Source: Sphingomonas sp. JUb134 (GTDB taxonomy: Bacteria; Pseudomonadota; Alphaproteobacteria; Sphingomonadales; Sphingomonadaceae). From it: a DNA stretch of 64,000 nucleotides. The position numbers were made by a program, and so were the translations under genes. The notes beneath the pieces were generated by a model, which was not told the origin of the DNA, made no database searches, and worked only from the letters and a program-made list of their open reading frames with translations. Of the stretch, positions 26,229 through 34,919 are shown one piece after another (within the stretch, counting starts at the first letter, position 1; each line of letters opens with the position of its first letter). The stretch is from positions 1,884,501 through 1,948,500 of the forward strand of contig NZ_SLYP02000001.1 in NCBI RefSeq assembly GCF_004341505.2, in the 5' to 3' direction.

Positions 26229-27583
26229 GGCAGCTGATCCTTGACGAGGTCCGGGAGCACCCATTGCTTCTCGAAGAAGGGCTTTTCAGGTCCGTAGAGG
26301 CGGAACAGCACCTCGAAACCGCGGCCAGGAACGGTGGGTATCCAGTTGGCCTCTCTGCCCGCCGGCACATGGGGGCTGAACCACAGGTCCACCGAACCGT
26401 CGGGCTCCGCGACGATGCCGGGGCTGGTGGAGGCCCGGCTGGCGCGCGCCACGTTCCGGATCAGCGCGTGTGTCTCGCGGTCGTAGGCGGTGGCGGACCA
26501 GTACAGCGTCACCGGCGCATTGGCCGGCACACGCAGGCGATAGGTCTCCGATCCGTCCAATGCGTCACCTGCGGCGTCGCGGATCGCCATGAGATAATAT
26601 TGGCCGGCACCGAGGTGCTTGGCGCTGAAATACGCCAGCGAGTAGCTCACCGCCCGACCGTCGATGGGGTAGGCCTCGGTGGAAGCGAAGAAGTTCGGCA
26701 TGCCTTCGACGACTTCCGGCACTGCGGGCAATGCCCAGCGTGTGCCGGGCGCAAACGGCGGATCGAACACCGCCTCGTACCGCATGTCGAGATAGGCATG
26801 CGCCTCCTGCGCGGCGGCGTCGAACGTCTCCTCCAGGGCTCGCCCCGGATCGAAGGGTTCGCCCTTGCAGATCCCGAGCGTGCGTAGCGGATCGATCATC
26901 GCCTTGTCCCGCGTGAGCCAGGGCTCCTTCTCGACAATCCGGGCGAGCGAACGGAAGAAGTCGCGGTCATAGGGGATGGTGGAGTCGTAGAGGACTCCGG
27001 CCATGTCGAGATGGCGGGTCTCCGGCGGGCTGGCAGCCTGCGCCAGCGGATAGACCCGGATGCGCTTGCCATAGGCGACCGCCTGGGCAACGTCCGCCTC
27101 GCTGCCGCTTTTTACGTTCGAGCGCAGAATGGCATAGCTCTGGAAGGTGTCCGAAGGCACCGCGAAATAGCCGTCCGGCGCCGTGCCGACGTAACCGGGC
27201 GGGAGGATCAGATATTTGCCTCCAGCACCCTTGTCTGCACCGGCGAGGCCGACGTCCTCGAGTGCGTTCTGCTAGCAATCGTCGATGCTGCCGGTGATCG
27301 AGCCGCCTTCGGCCGCGGGGATCTCGACCACGACGGGCCCGTCCTTCGTATCGAAGAACGGATTGAAGTAGATGGTGTCCGGGTTTGGCGTCAGCGTCTG
27401 GTTCTGACCGTCGAGCAGGTGCGACCAGAACGGCACCTGGTTGGGGAGCCCGCCCGCCTTCAGGAACGCCTGGAGCATCAGGTCGAAATTGACGGCGGGC
27501 ATGCCCCAGATGACCGCCTCGACCGCTCGTCGATACATCGCCCGCTGGAGGAGTTCGTCCGCAGAAAACTCAGGGCTTCGCAT
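26225..27583 (-). pseudogene. DUF1254/DUF1214 gene interrupted by an in-frame amber codon
   Basis: The reading frame from ATG 27583 to the stop at 26225 would encode about 452 residues with the same two-domain layout as its neighbour. A TAG at 27272-27274 (minus strand) interrupts it after GSIDDC; the same frame continues at once with QNALEDVGLAG, which looks like uninterrupted family sequence. From recalled family patterns the missing residue is probably Trp, so one TGG-to-TAG change explains the break. No frameshift is needed. It could also be a sequencing error, a suppressed codon, or two separately translated halves. Confidence 0.75.
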
Positions 27584-28511
27584 AGACTGTCCTCGCGTTG
27601 ACCAGAGGCAGTCTAGCCGATGCGTTGCAAGGGCTGATCGGGAAAGACCCGGACAATAGCCGGGGCGGTCACGGAGCAAGCCGGCGTCGTCCTGTCGGCG
27701 GCCGTTGGGGGCTCCACCCGTTCGGCGCTTCGTGCGTCCGCGATGCTGCGCAGCGTCTGGAAGAGCGCGGGTTCTCCTGATCGGTGCGCGCTGAGATGGC
27801 GTGGCCGCGTGGAACTACCGGACCACGAGGAAATCCGCCTGCAGCGATGGAAGCGTCGTACCGGAGGCATCACGGGCCTCTGCCGGTCAGCCTCGGCGCT
27901 GGCATCCTCGGCGATCCTGTCGCCGATCTGGAGCCTTGTCGCCACCAGCAAAACTGGTGACCCCTACGGGAGGGGTGACTGACTTAAAAAATCAAAGTTT
28001 TTCAAACGATTTCTGAAGCGCACTTCCGCCGGCTGTACCTGTTCGCTGTACCAGCTTCACCGTCTAACTTAGGTGTGGAGGCACGGCTCGTAAAGCGGGA
28101 TGGCCGAAAAGACCCACTAGCCGACATTCAGAGCGCCTTCCCGCTCCCCAACTCCAGCCGCTCGTTCATCATGCCGCTTTAGGCTTGCGGCGTTCCGCAG
28201 AGCAGCTCGGTATGGTTGAGTTTGGCCGATTGTGGCTGGTTTACGGACAGCGCCGATTGCCCGATATCAACAATTATCGGACAGACTCGAATTGGCGCGG
28301 GAGAGAGGCGAGACGCAGGTGCTCATGGCTGCCTTATATGCGACCGCCCCAGCCTACTGCCCAGAGCTGATGGACACCTCGCGCCGCTGACGAGAACCGG
28401 CAGACGGTGTGGGGCGGCTGTGTCCGACCCGTTCCAGCCGGTCTCCCTCCGCTGCCCGCCTACGCTTTACAGCCGGTCTGAGTTGGCTAGCGTAGCCCTG
28501 AGGGGATTGGC
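27584..28511. other. Long non-coding left border of the defence island
   Basis: These 928 bases separate the metabolic region from the SIR2/Argonaute operon. Several short open frames cross it on both strands, but none resembles a known protein or has a good start. No tRNA, integrase, transposase or clear inverted terminal repeat is visible. The stretch 27985-28015 is AT-rich (a run of A followed by AAAGTTTTTC) against a GC-rich background, and 28230-28300 is also low in GC. These may mark the insertion boundary and the promoter of the operon at 28512. Confidence 0.5.
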
Positions 28512-30233
28512 TTGGTACCTGAAATAGATAGTGATGACTTCGCACGACGCTTCGCGCTGCGACCTGGTCAGCTCATGTGGTTCTTGGGCGCGGGTGCGTC
28601 TGTTTCCGCAGGCGTGCCCACCGCCTGGGATATGACCTGGCAATTCAAGCAGATCCTCTATGCGGCCCAAAGGCGGGTGCCGCTTTCGACCATTGCCGAC
28701 ACCGGCAATCCGAGCGTGCGCGCGTTGCTCGACGCCCATGTCAGCGGATCGGGCAGCCTACCGCCTCCCGGCGCTCCGGACGAGTATGCGGCGCTCTTCG
28801 AAGCGGCCTACCCGGCCGAGAAGGACCGTAGGACGTTCATCGATGGCATGATCGGCGGTGCAAAGCCCGCTTATGGCCACCTGGCGCTCGCGGCCCTGCT
28901 GAAGGCAGGTCATGCTCATCTGATCTGGACCACGAACTTCGATCACCTTGTCGCGGATGCCTGTGCGCAGGCCTATGGCACCACCAAGTCTCTCAGCGTT
29001 GTGGCCCTCGACGCACCTAACCTAGCAGCCGAGCAGATTGCAGCGCAGCAATGGCCTATCGAGGTCAAGCTGCACGGAGATTTCAGGTCACGCCGGCTCA
29101 AGAACACGCCCGACGAGCTCCGGCAGCAGGATGCACAACTCAGAGAGGTCTTCGTCGACTCCTGCCGTCGGTACGGTCTGATCATCGGCGGCTATAGCGG
29201 ACGCGATGCGTCCATCATGGACGCCCTCGAGGCCACACTCGAGCGCCCCGGCGCCTTTCCCGGCGGGTTGTTCTGGCTTCATCGCGGCGAGGACTCACCA
29301 TTCGATCGCGTCAGCCAGCTGCTCGAACGCGCCCACACGGCTGGCGTCGACTGCGGGCTCGTCCGGATTGAGAATTTGGATGAAGCGCTACGCGATCTGG
29401 TGCGCCTGTTGCCTGACCTCGACACGACAGCGCTCGACAGCTTGGGTCAGAAGCAACGCTGGTGGACGGCCGCGCCGGCGCTGACCGGCAAACACAATTG
29501 GCCTCTGGTCCGATTGAACGGGATCGAGGTCGAGTCCATACCGACCAACGCCCGCCGCGTCGTTTGTGGGATCGGCGGGGCAGCAGATGTTCGGGATGCG
29601 ATACTCGCGGCAAAGGCAGATCTGATTGCTACCCGCACCAGCGGAGGCGTCATCGGGTTCGGCTCGGACCAGGAGTTCCGCTGCGTCTTCGAACCTTACG
29701 ATATCACGAACTTCGACCTGTCCGTGTTTGAGGATCGGCGACTGCGCTACGATTCCGGGGAACGAGGCTTGTTGCGAGAAGCGCTGGTTCGTGGGCTGTG
29801 CAATGCACATGGGCTTGATGCCCAGCGGCGACGCAACATCCATATCCTGGCCCCGCACGATCCGGATGATGAACATTGGGCTCCGCTTCGCAGCCTAGTG
29901 GGACCGGTCCGGGGTCAGATTGACGGTGGCAAGGTACGATGGCGCGAGGGGCTAGCGGTCCGTCTGGATTGGGCGGACGATCGCTTGTGGCTCTTGGTTG
30001 ATCCCCGCATCGATACGGACGACGATGGCTCTGCGGCGAGCCGGGCCAAGGCAGCCGACTTCGCGCGTGAGCGAACCGCTCGCCGCTATAACCGCGACGC
30101 GGACAAGCTCATCGACTTCTGGACAGGCCTGTTTGCCGGAGAGAACGTCCGGGCTCTGGGGATCGGAGACGGGATCGACGCTTCCTTCACTGTGGGACGA
30201 CGAACTGCGTTCTCGTACAGGGTGACGCCATGA
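28512..30233 (+). CDS. SIR2-APAZ protein of a short-Argonaute defence system (SPARSA-like)
   Basis: This 573-residue effector has an N-terminal SIR2 NADase domain: FLGAGASVSAG (residues 24-34), WTTNFDHL (Asn142), KLHGDF (catalytic His188) and IIGGYSGRD. The C-terminal half (about 300-573) has the position and size of the APAZ domain that binds the partner Argonaute. In known systems guide-directed target recognition by the Argonaute triggers NAD+ depletion and cell death or dormancy. I chose the TTG at 28512, preceded by AGGGG; the next in-frame ATG lies inside the NAD motif. Its stop overlaps the Argonaute start (ATGA). Catalytic residues look intact. Confidence 0.9.
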   Translation: MVPEIDSDDFARRFALRPGQLMWFLGAGASVSAGVPTAWDMTWQFKQILYAAQRRVPLSTIADTGNPSVRALLDAHVSGSGSLPPPGAPDEYAALFEAAYPAEKDRRTFIDGMIGGAKPAYGHLALAALLKAGHAHLIWTTNFDHLVADACAQAYGTTKSLSVVALDAPNLAAEQIAAQQWPIEVKLHGDFRSRRLKNTPDELRQQDAQLREVFVDSCRRYGLIIGGYSGRDASIMDALEATLERPGAFPGGLFWLHRGEDSPFDRVSQLLERAHTAGVDCGLVRIENLDEALRDLVRLLPDLDTTALDSLGQKQRWWTAAPALTGKHNWPLVRLNGIEVESIPTNARRVVCGIGGAADVRDAILAAKADLIATRTSGGVIGFGSDQEFRCVFEPYDITNFDLSVFEDRRLRYDSGERGLLREALVRGLCNAHGLDAQRRRNIHILAPHDPDDEHWAPLRSLVGPVRGQIDGGKVRWREGLAVRLDWADDRLWLLVDPRIDTDDDGSAASRAKAADFARERTARRYNRDADKLIDFWTGLFAGENVRALGIGDGIDASFTVGRRTAFSYRVTP

Positions 30234-31648
30234 GCAGCGAAGTCTCGCCCCATGTCTGGTACCCAGAACCGGAGCTCCTGTTCCATCCTGAGCGCACCGG
30301 CGACCGCGACATTCACCCGCTCCGCGGCCTCAAGCGTTTTGGCCCCTATTCCGCCTCGCAAGTACCCAGTCCTATCCGGGTCGCCACTATCGCACCAAGC
30401 GGAGAGTCCAACCGCCTGTTCGGCTTCATGCAAGAATTGCATCGGACCTTCTCGCCTCGCGAACGAACCGATTATCTTCCCGAATGGCCAGGTTTCTCGG
30501 CGGTGTTCAACACGCGGGTGACCGCCGCGCCGGCGAAGTGCCGGGTTGAGCTTGAGCCGGCACTGGACGCCGATCTGGCCGCGAGCCAAGCGCCCCATAC
30601 CCTGCTAGCCGACCGCCTTATCCAAGCCGTTCGCTCCTTGGAGGCGTTCCGCACCGAGTTCGACGTTCTGTTCGTCTACCTGCCCGATCGCTGGGCGGCC
30701 GCCTTCTTCGGGCAGGACGATGACTTCGATCTGCACGACTACCTGAAAGCCTTCGCCGCGGTCCGCGGAATGCCGATCCAGATCGTGCGTGAAGGGCGCG
30801 CGCTCTCCTATCCATGTCGAGCGAGCGTGATGTGGCGGATCGGCCTTGCCATCTATGCCAAGGCTGGCGGCATTCCTTGGAAATTGGCCGACACCAAAGC
30901 GGAAACGGCCTTCATCGGCATCTCCTATGCCGTTCGTAACGACGACAGCGGCAGCCCACGGTTCGTGACCTGCTGCAGCCAGGTTTTCGACGAGGACGGG
31001 GCTGGACTGGAGTTCATTGCGTTCGACACCAACGAGATCCAGGTGCAACGCGAGAACCCGTTTCTGTCGCGTGCCGAGATGTTTCGAGTGATTACGCGGT
31101 CCCTCGAGCTGTACAGGCGGCGGCATGGGGGGCGCTCACCGCGGCGCGTGATGATCCACAAGACGACCGAGTTCAAAGATGACGAGGTCGCCGGTTGCTT
31201 TGAGGCGCTACCGGTCTGCGAAGCGGTTGATCTCATCCAGCTCGTCGATGAGGTCGGGTGGCGGGGTGTCTGGTGGGAGCAGGACCCCAACAACCCGCGC
31301 CGCAATGAGGCTGCTGCCTACCCGGTGAAGCGGGGAACGCTGCTACAGCTCGGCCCACGCGACGCACTGCTCTGGATACACGGCGCGGTAGACGGCTTGG
31401 GCAAGCGTCCGCACCTGCAGGGAGGGCGAGGCACCCCCAAGCCGATCCGCCTCGTCCGCCATGCCGGACACGGCTCGTGGGATGACACAGCCATGGCGGC
31501 GCTGGCGCTCTCCAAGATGAATTGGAACAATGACGGGCTCTACGATCCTCTGCCCGTGACCATGAGCTATGCCAAGGTGCTGGCTCGGGTACTCAAAAGG
31601 ATGCCTCGATTGGGCAGTAGCCCGTTTCAGTTCCGGTTTTTCATGTGA
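30230..31648 (+). CDS. Short prokaryotic Argonaute (MID-PIWI), catalytically inactive
   Basis: This 472-residue protein lacks N and PAZ domains and consists of MID plus PIWI, the length usual for short pAgo proteins. The first PIWI strand reads TAFIGISYAV, with Ser232 where catalytic Argonautes have Asp, so slicing is unlikely; loss of the DEDX tetrad is normal in this class. The C-terminus (HAGHGSWDDTAMAALALSK and RFFM at the end) matches the PIWI end that contacts the guide 5' region. It is the guide-loaded sensor for the SIR2-APAZ effector encoded just upstream, with which it overlaps by four bases. Confidence 0.88.
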   Translation: MSSEVSPHVWYPEPELLFHPERTGDRDIHPLRGLKRFGPYSASQVPSPIRVATIAPSGESNRLFGFMQELHRTFSPRERTDYLPEWPGFSAVFNTRVTAAPAKCRVELEPALDADLAASQAPHTLLADRLIQAVRSLEAFRTEFDVLFVYLPDRWAAAFFGQDDDFDLHDYLKAFAAVRGMPIQIVREGRALSYPCRASVMWRIGLAIYAKAGGIPWKLADTKAETAFIGISYAVRNDDSGSPRFVTCCSQVFDEDGAGLEFIAFDTNEIQVQRENPFLSRAEMFRVITRSLELYRRRHGGRSPRRVMIHKTTEFKDDEVAGCFEALPVCEAVDLIQLVDEVGWRGVWWEQDPNNPRRNEAAAYPVKRGTLLQLGPRDALLWIHGAVDGLGKRPHLQGGRGTPKPIRLVRHAGHGSWDDTAMAALALSKMNWNNDGLYDPLPVTMSYAKVLARVLKRMPRLGSSPFQFRFFM

Positions 31649-31914
31649 ACTGGCCATCAGGCCTAGCGCTTCCCCCGAAAGCCCAACGGAGGCATTCTGC
31701 GCTCGAGCGACCGGTCACTTATGCCCGGTACCCCTGATACTCGGTTAATCCGCTTCCCAGCTTATCCGGATTACCTGCGTCCTTATTAAGATAGGACGCC
31801 CATGTCTCGTCCGACTGGACGTGCATGACTAGATCCTACCAGTCAACGCTGTCCCGTCGCTCACCCTTGCTCACGAGGGTAGTGCGGCTCATGTGGGGTC
31901 TAAGGAGATCTGAC

Positions 31915-32433
31915 GTGAGTGACAATACCCAAACAGCAGCGCCTGACGCCTCGGCCAAGCCGAAGAAGGGAAACGGCGGGTCAGCGAACAAATGGGGCGC
32001 CAAGGTGATCGCCTTGGGTTTCTGTATCCTGCCTTCCCTGCTGCTGCGCGCGCAACGCCGTCTCGGGCTCAATCCGACGCAATTGGCTGTGCTGATCCAG
32101 CTGGCGGACTTCTGGTGGGATGCCGGCCGCAAGCCGTTCCCGAAGAAGGCGGACCTTGCTCAGCGTCTCGGCCTGAGCGAACGGCAGGTGCAGCGGTACA
32201 TCGCGGAATTGGAAGAGGCGGGGTTCGTGCGCCGTATCGAGCGGCGTGCTTCGCACCGTGGCAAGATTTCGAACGAGTATGACCTTCAGGGTTTGGTCGA
32301 CAAGCTGGCCGAGATCGAACCCGACTTCCGGGAGGCAGCCGAGGATGCGCGGGCGAAGCGCGGTGCAGCGGCCCGGCCAGGTCTGCGCCGGCGGGGCAAG
32401 CCGGTCGCTACTGCCGCTTCAGAAGAGGCTTAA
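31915..32433 (+). CDS. Helix-turn-helix protein coupled to DUF3800
   Basis: This 172-residue protein has a central winged helix-turn-helix (about residues 65-115), with KADLAQRLGLSERQVQRYI as the DNA-binding pair, and a basic C-terminal tail. The N-terminal 30 residues are low-complexity and lysine-rich. I chose the GTG at 31915 because TAAGGAG lies seven bases upstream; an open stretch to 31825 has no such site. The next gene starts directly after its stop. It could regulate the DUF3800 gene or act as a DNA-targeting partner. Its place beside a pAgo system suggests defence, but no known system was matched. Confidence 0.75.
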   Translation: MSDNTQTAAPDASAKPKKGNGGSANKWGAKVIALGFCILPSLLLRAQRRLGLNPTQLAVLIQLADFWWDAGRKPFPKKADLAQRLGLSERQVQRYIAELEEAGFVRRIERRASHRGKISNEYDLQGLVDKLAEIEPDFREAAEDARAKRGAAARPGLRRRGKPVATAASEEA

Positions 32434-33045
32434 GTGGCCGTTCGCCTCAACAAGAAGGTCCTGTGCTTCATCGACGAATATGGGACGGCTGGGACCGCGC
32501 CGTTTCATCTCGGCGCGGTGTTCGTGCTGGCGAGCGAGGCTGGCCGGCTGGACAAGGGATTCAGCGATCTCCTCGAGGCGAACGCCAACGAGATCCACGC
32601 GGTGAACCTTACCGATGCCTATTTGCAAGGTCTGCTTGGTCGGCTGCGTGCTGGATCACACCTCGACCGAGTGGTCATGGTCAACCAGAAGTTTCCCGTT
32701 CAGGAAGGCGATCCGCCGGTTCTCTACGCTCAGGCGGTAGTGGAGACAGTGAAGATCGGCCTTAAGCGGTTTCGGCCGGTTCTGGGGAGGGACAGCGTCT
32801 CGAACGTGGACGTCATCACTGACGTAAACCAGCATAACAACTATCCGAGCTTCGCAGGTGAGCTCGAGCGAGCACGGCGAGACGATGGTCGTTTTCGGGG
32901 CGTCAATCGTGTCGTCCGATTGGACTCTGCGGCGTCTCGTCTGCTGCAGCTTGCTGACGTTGTCGCTTATGCCCGCAAGTGGATCGTTGCGGAGGAGTTC
33001 AATGCTCGAGGGCTGGGTGAGCGCTTCGGCATCGAGCTTCTCTGA
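32434..33045 (+). CDS. DUF3800 domain protein
   Basis: This 203-residue protein starts with the DUF3800 signature FIDEYG (usually FIDESG) and ends with LLQLADVVAYA; between them are VDVITDVNQHNN and DSAASRLLQLAD. The family has an RNase H-like arrangement of acidic residues and is common in mobile and defence loci, but its activity has not been settled. GTG 32434 follows the previous stop without a gap, so the pair is translationally coupled. The stop codon overlaps the T-tract of a minus-strand terminator. Confidence 0.8.
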   Translation: MAVRLNKKVLCFIDEYGTAGTAPFHLGAVFVLASEAGRLDKGFSDLLEANANEIHAVNLTDAYLQGLLGRLRAGSHLDRVVMVNQKFPVQEGDPPVLYAQAVVETVKIGLKRFRPVLGRDSVSNVDVITDVNQHNNYPSFAGELERARRDDGRFRGVNRVVRLDSAASRLLQLADVVAYARKWIVAEEFNARGLGERFGIELL

Positions 33046-33075
33046 AAAAAAGAGAGCCGCCCCGAAGGGCGGCTC
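33045..33075 (-). terminator. Strong intrinsic terminator, minus-strand orientation
   Basis: A perfect 9-base stem (33054-33062 with 33067-33075, GAGCCGCCC on the plus strand) has a four-base loop. On the minus strand it is followed by TCTTTTTTT, a textbook rho-independent terminator. On the plus strand it is followed by AGAAAAC, which is poor. No protein gene on the minus strand ends here. Confidence 0.8.
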
Positions 33076-33264
33076 AGAAAACTTGGCAGAGAGTGGTGGC
33101 CGGCAACCAAGACTTTTGGACCCTGGGTAGCCACGGCGCTCGCCCAACGCACGGCCGGGACAAGTCGCCTTACAGGTCTCCCTGCAACCCCCATGTACGC
33201 GGCTTGGAAGTCAGATACAAGGGGACGTCCGGACATCTCTGACCAGTACGTCGAGGGCAGCGTA
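33045..33264 (-). ncRNA. Candidate small RNA between DUF3800 and the methyltransferase
   Basis: The terminator at 33045-33075 faces the minus strand with no minus-strand protein gene to serve. Reading upstream on that strand there is a possible promoter: TATAGG at 33276-33271 and TTGCGC at 33300-33295, with an 18-base spacer. Transcription from about 33264 to the terminator would give an RNA of roughly 220 nucleotides. No known RNA family was recognised. A short open frame crosses it, but its composition and start are unconvincing. Promoter assignment is weak; the terminator is strong. Confidence 0.35.
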
Positions 33265-33420
33265 CCCTACCCTATAGGACGTTAATGTCTGGTAGCGCAA
33301 ACGAGTGCCAGAGGATCATCGCGCAACGACGACCCCCGCCCTCTCTCCTGAACGAACGGCAGCTTACCGCGGCTCGCCCGAAAGCGGCCATTCCGCTTTC
33401 CACCCACATTGTTCGCAGCA

Positions 33421-33645
33421 ATGTCTCTTGAAGGAACAGGGCGTGAACGCTATAGTTCGCGGGTGACCGCCATCCTGTCCGCTCTAATTGGCCGCGATGC
33501 CGGCGTGGAAGCGGAGATATTCCGGCTGCTGCGTGCGCTCGCGGATGAGCAGAGCTCCGATGATTGGCCCGCGGTCGAGCACATTGCGGTCGCCGCGCTT
33601 CGTCGTTTTCTGACGCGCCCACCAGCGGGATGGCAGGCTTCCTAA
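33421..33645 (+). CDS. Small hypothetical protein
   Basis: A 74-residue frame of plausible composition is predicted to be helical (VTAILSALIGR, VEAEIFRLLRALADEQ), with no membrane segment. The ATG at 33421 has no strong ribosome binding site. It precedes the methyltransferase-like gene by 36 bases. I do not recognise a family, and it may not be a real gene. Confidence 0.35.
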   Translation: MSLEGTGRERYSSRVTAILSALIGRDAGVEAEIFRLLRALADEQSSDDWPAVEHIAVAALRRFLTRPPAGWQAS

Positions 33646-33650
33646 TATCC

Positions 33651-33676
33651 TCTCCAGAAAAACAAACCTCTGGAGA
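33651..33676 (+). promoter_or_regulatory. Hairpin that includes the methyltransferase ribosome binding site
   Basis: TCTCCAG (33651-33657) and CTGGAGA (33670-33676) form a 7-base inverted repeat around an A-rich 12-base loop. The right arm contains the GGAG that is the likely ribosome binding site for ATG 33682, so the fold could hide it. Confidence 0.4.
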
Positions 33677-33681
33677 CGATC

Positions 33682-34758
33682 ATGATAAACAAGAACACGG
33701 ACTTCGCCTTGCTGCGGGTCGAAGCGATAGGTGACGTGTCAGCCGAGATGCGAGAGTTTCTCGCTCAGAGCGCAGAAAACTATATCGACAAGCGCCTGGG
33801 CGGCTGCGAGCGATTGCCAGCCTCCATTATCAAGAAGCTGGAACAATATTACACCAGTCCCTCCTTCGCGGGAGTGATGATTCAATTCCTCAATCGACAT
33901 GTCGCGCTGGAGCGCTATTTGGTGGTAGAGCCGAGCGCAGGCGATGCGACGATTTCCAGATTGCTACCGGTGGGGAGCATCTCTTTCGATGTCTGGCCTC
34001 GAGCCGAACAGGTCATCAAGGCAGACTTTCTTGCGCTTGCGATCGATCACAGCGGCCCTGTCGCCGTAATTGGAAATCCGCCGTTCAGCGCCGCTGTGTC
34101 GTTCTTCAATCACGCGGCGTCGCAAGCCGAGGTGATCGCGATGATCCTGCCCAGGACATTCAGGAAGGATTCGGTGCTCAGCAGGCTCGATCGTAGATTT
34201 CACCTAGTGGGGGAGATTGACGTGCCCGCCGACGCCTTCTTGCGCGCAGGTGAGCCCTACGATGTTCCAGCAGTGTTTCAGATATGGGAGAAGCGCGACA
34301 CCTTACGTCCGATCGCCCCGAGGCGCACGACCCATCCCGATTTCAGGTTCGGGACGTCTGTGGGCGCAGACTTTGCGATTCAGCGGGTAGGGGCCAACGC
34401 GGGACGTGTCCATCGCGAGTTCGGCCGAAGCGGTGAGGCGCACCTGTTCGTCACGGTGACCGCTGTACGCTCCGCCAAGCACGTCGAGGCGATCATGAAG
34501 GGGCTTCCGCTCGCCAGCGTCGCGAGAAACACCGCCGGCAATCCGAGTATCGCCGCGTCCGAGATCGTGGCGCTTTACAGCGACGCGGTCAGTTCACGTT
34601 GGTGTCGGCAAGTCACGACCGCTTCGTCTGCTTACACTCTGGCATGCCGGTATCGGCCTACGAAGCGGAAAATGATCACCCAGCCAGCGGTATACGGCGC
34701 GGTCCAGCGCATGCGCACCATCAGCGACGGTGGGCGATGTGCCAGGATGAGCAGCTGA
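33682..34758 (+). CDS. N6-adenine DNA methyltransferase-like protein with aberrant C-terminus
   Basis: This is a 358-residue SAM-dependent methyltransferase-like protein. VVEPSAGDATIS (near residue 82) is motif I for SAM binding, and GNPPFSAAV (near 132) is the NPPF catalytic motif of N6-adenine enzymes; YYTSPSF near residue 55 fits the motif X region. From about residue 300 the sequence becomes rich in Arg, Ser and Cys and no longer looks coherent, so the gene may be truncated or frameshifted near 34590. No restriction subunit is adjacent. It could be an orphan methylase or a remnant of a restriction system. Confidence 0.65.
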   Translation: MINKNTDFALLRVEAIGDVSAEMREFLAQSAENYIDKRLGGCERLPASIIKKLEQYYTSPSFAGVMIQFLNRHVALERYLVVEPSAGDATISRLLPVGSISFDVWPRAEQVIKADFLALAIDHSGPVAVIGNPPFSAAVSFFNHAASQAEVIAMILPRTFRKDSVLSRLDRRFHLVGEIDVPADAFLRAGEPYDVPAVFQIWEKRDTLRPIAPRRTTHPDFRFGTSVGADFAIQRVGANAGRVHREFGRSGEAHLFVTVTAVRSAKHVEAIMKGLPLASVARNTAGNPSIAASEIVALYSDAVSSRWCRQVTTASSAYTLACRYRPTKRKMITQPAVYGAVQRMRTISDGGRCARMSS

Positions 34759-34919
34759 AGGACACAGTTGGGCGCTGGTGACCAGCAGCTTGTGAGTCCA
34801 GGCGCCGCCGGCTCGATCTTGGGTTAGCTGACCCACGATAGAGGTGACTAGCAGCAATCCAGCGCTGATCCTGAAGACGAGCGGCGCCTGCCGCAACGAC
34901 ATACCGAGCCGCGTTGTCC

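Noticed and set aside
28512..30233. A housekeeping sirtuin deacetylase.
   Set aside because: There is no zinc-binding Cys cluster of sirtuins, and the gene overlaps a short Argonaute, as in defence-type SIR2-APAZ proteins.
30230..31648. A catalytically active long Argonaute.
   Set aside because: The protein lacks N and PAZ domains and has Ser in place of the first catalytic Asp.
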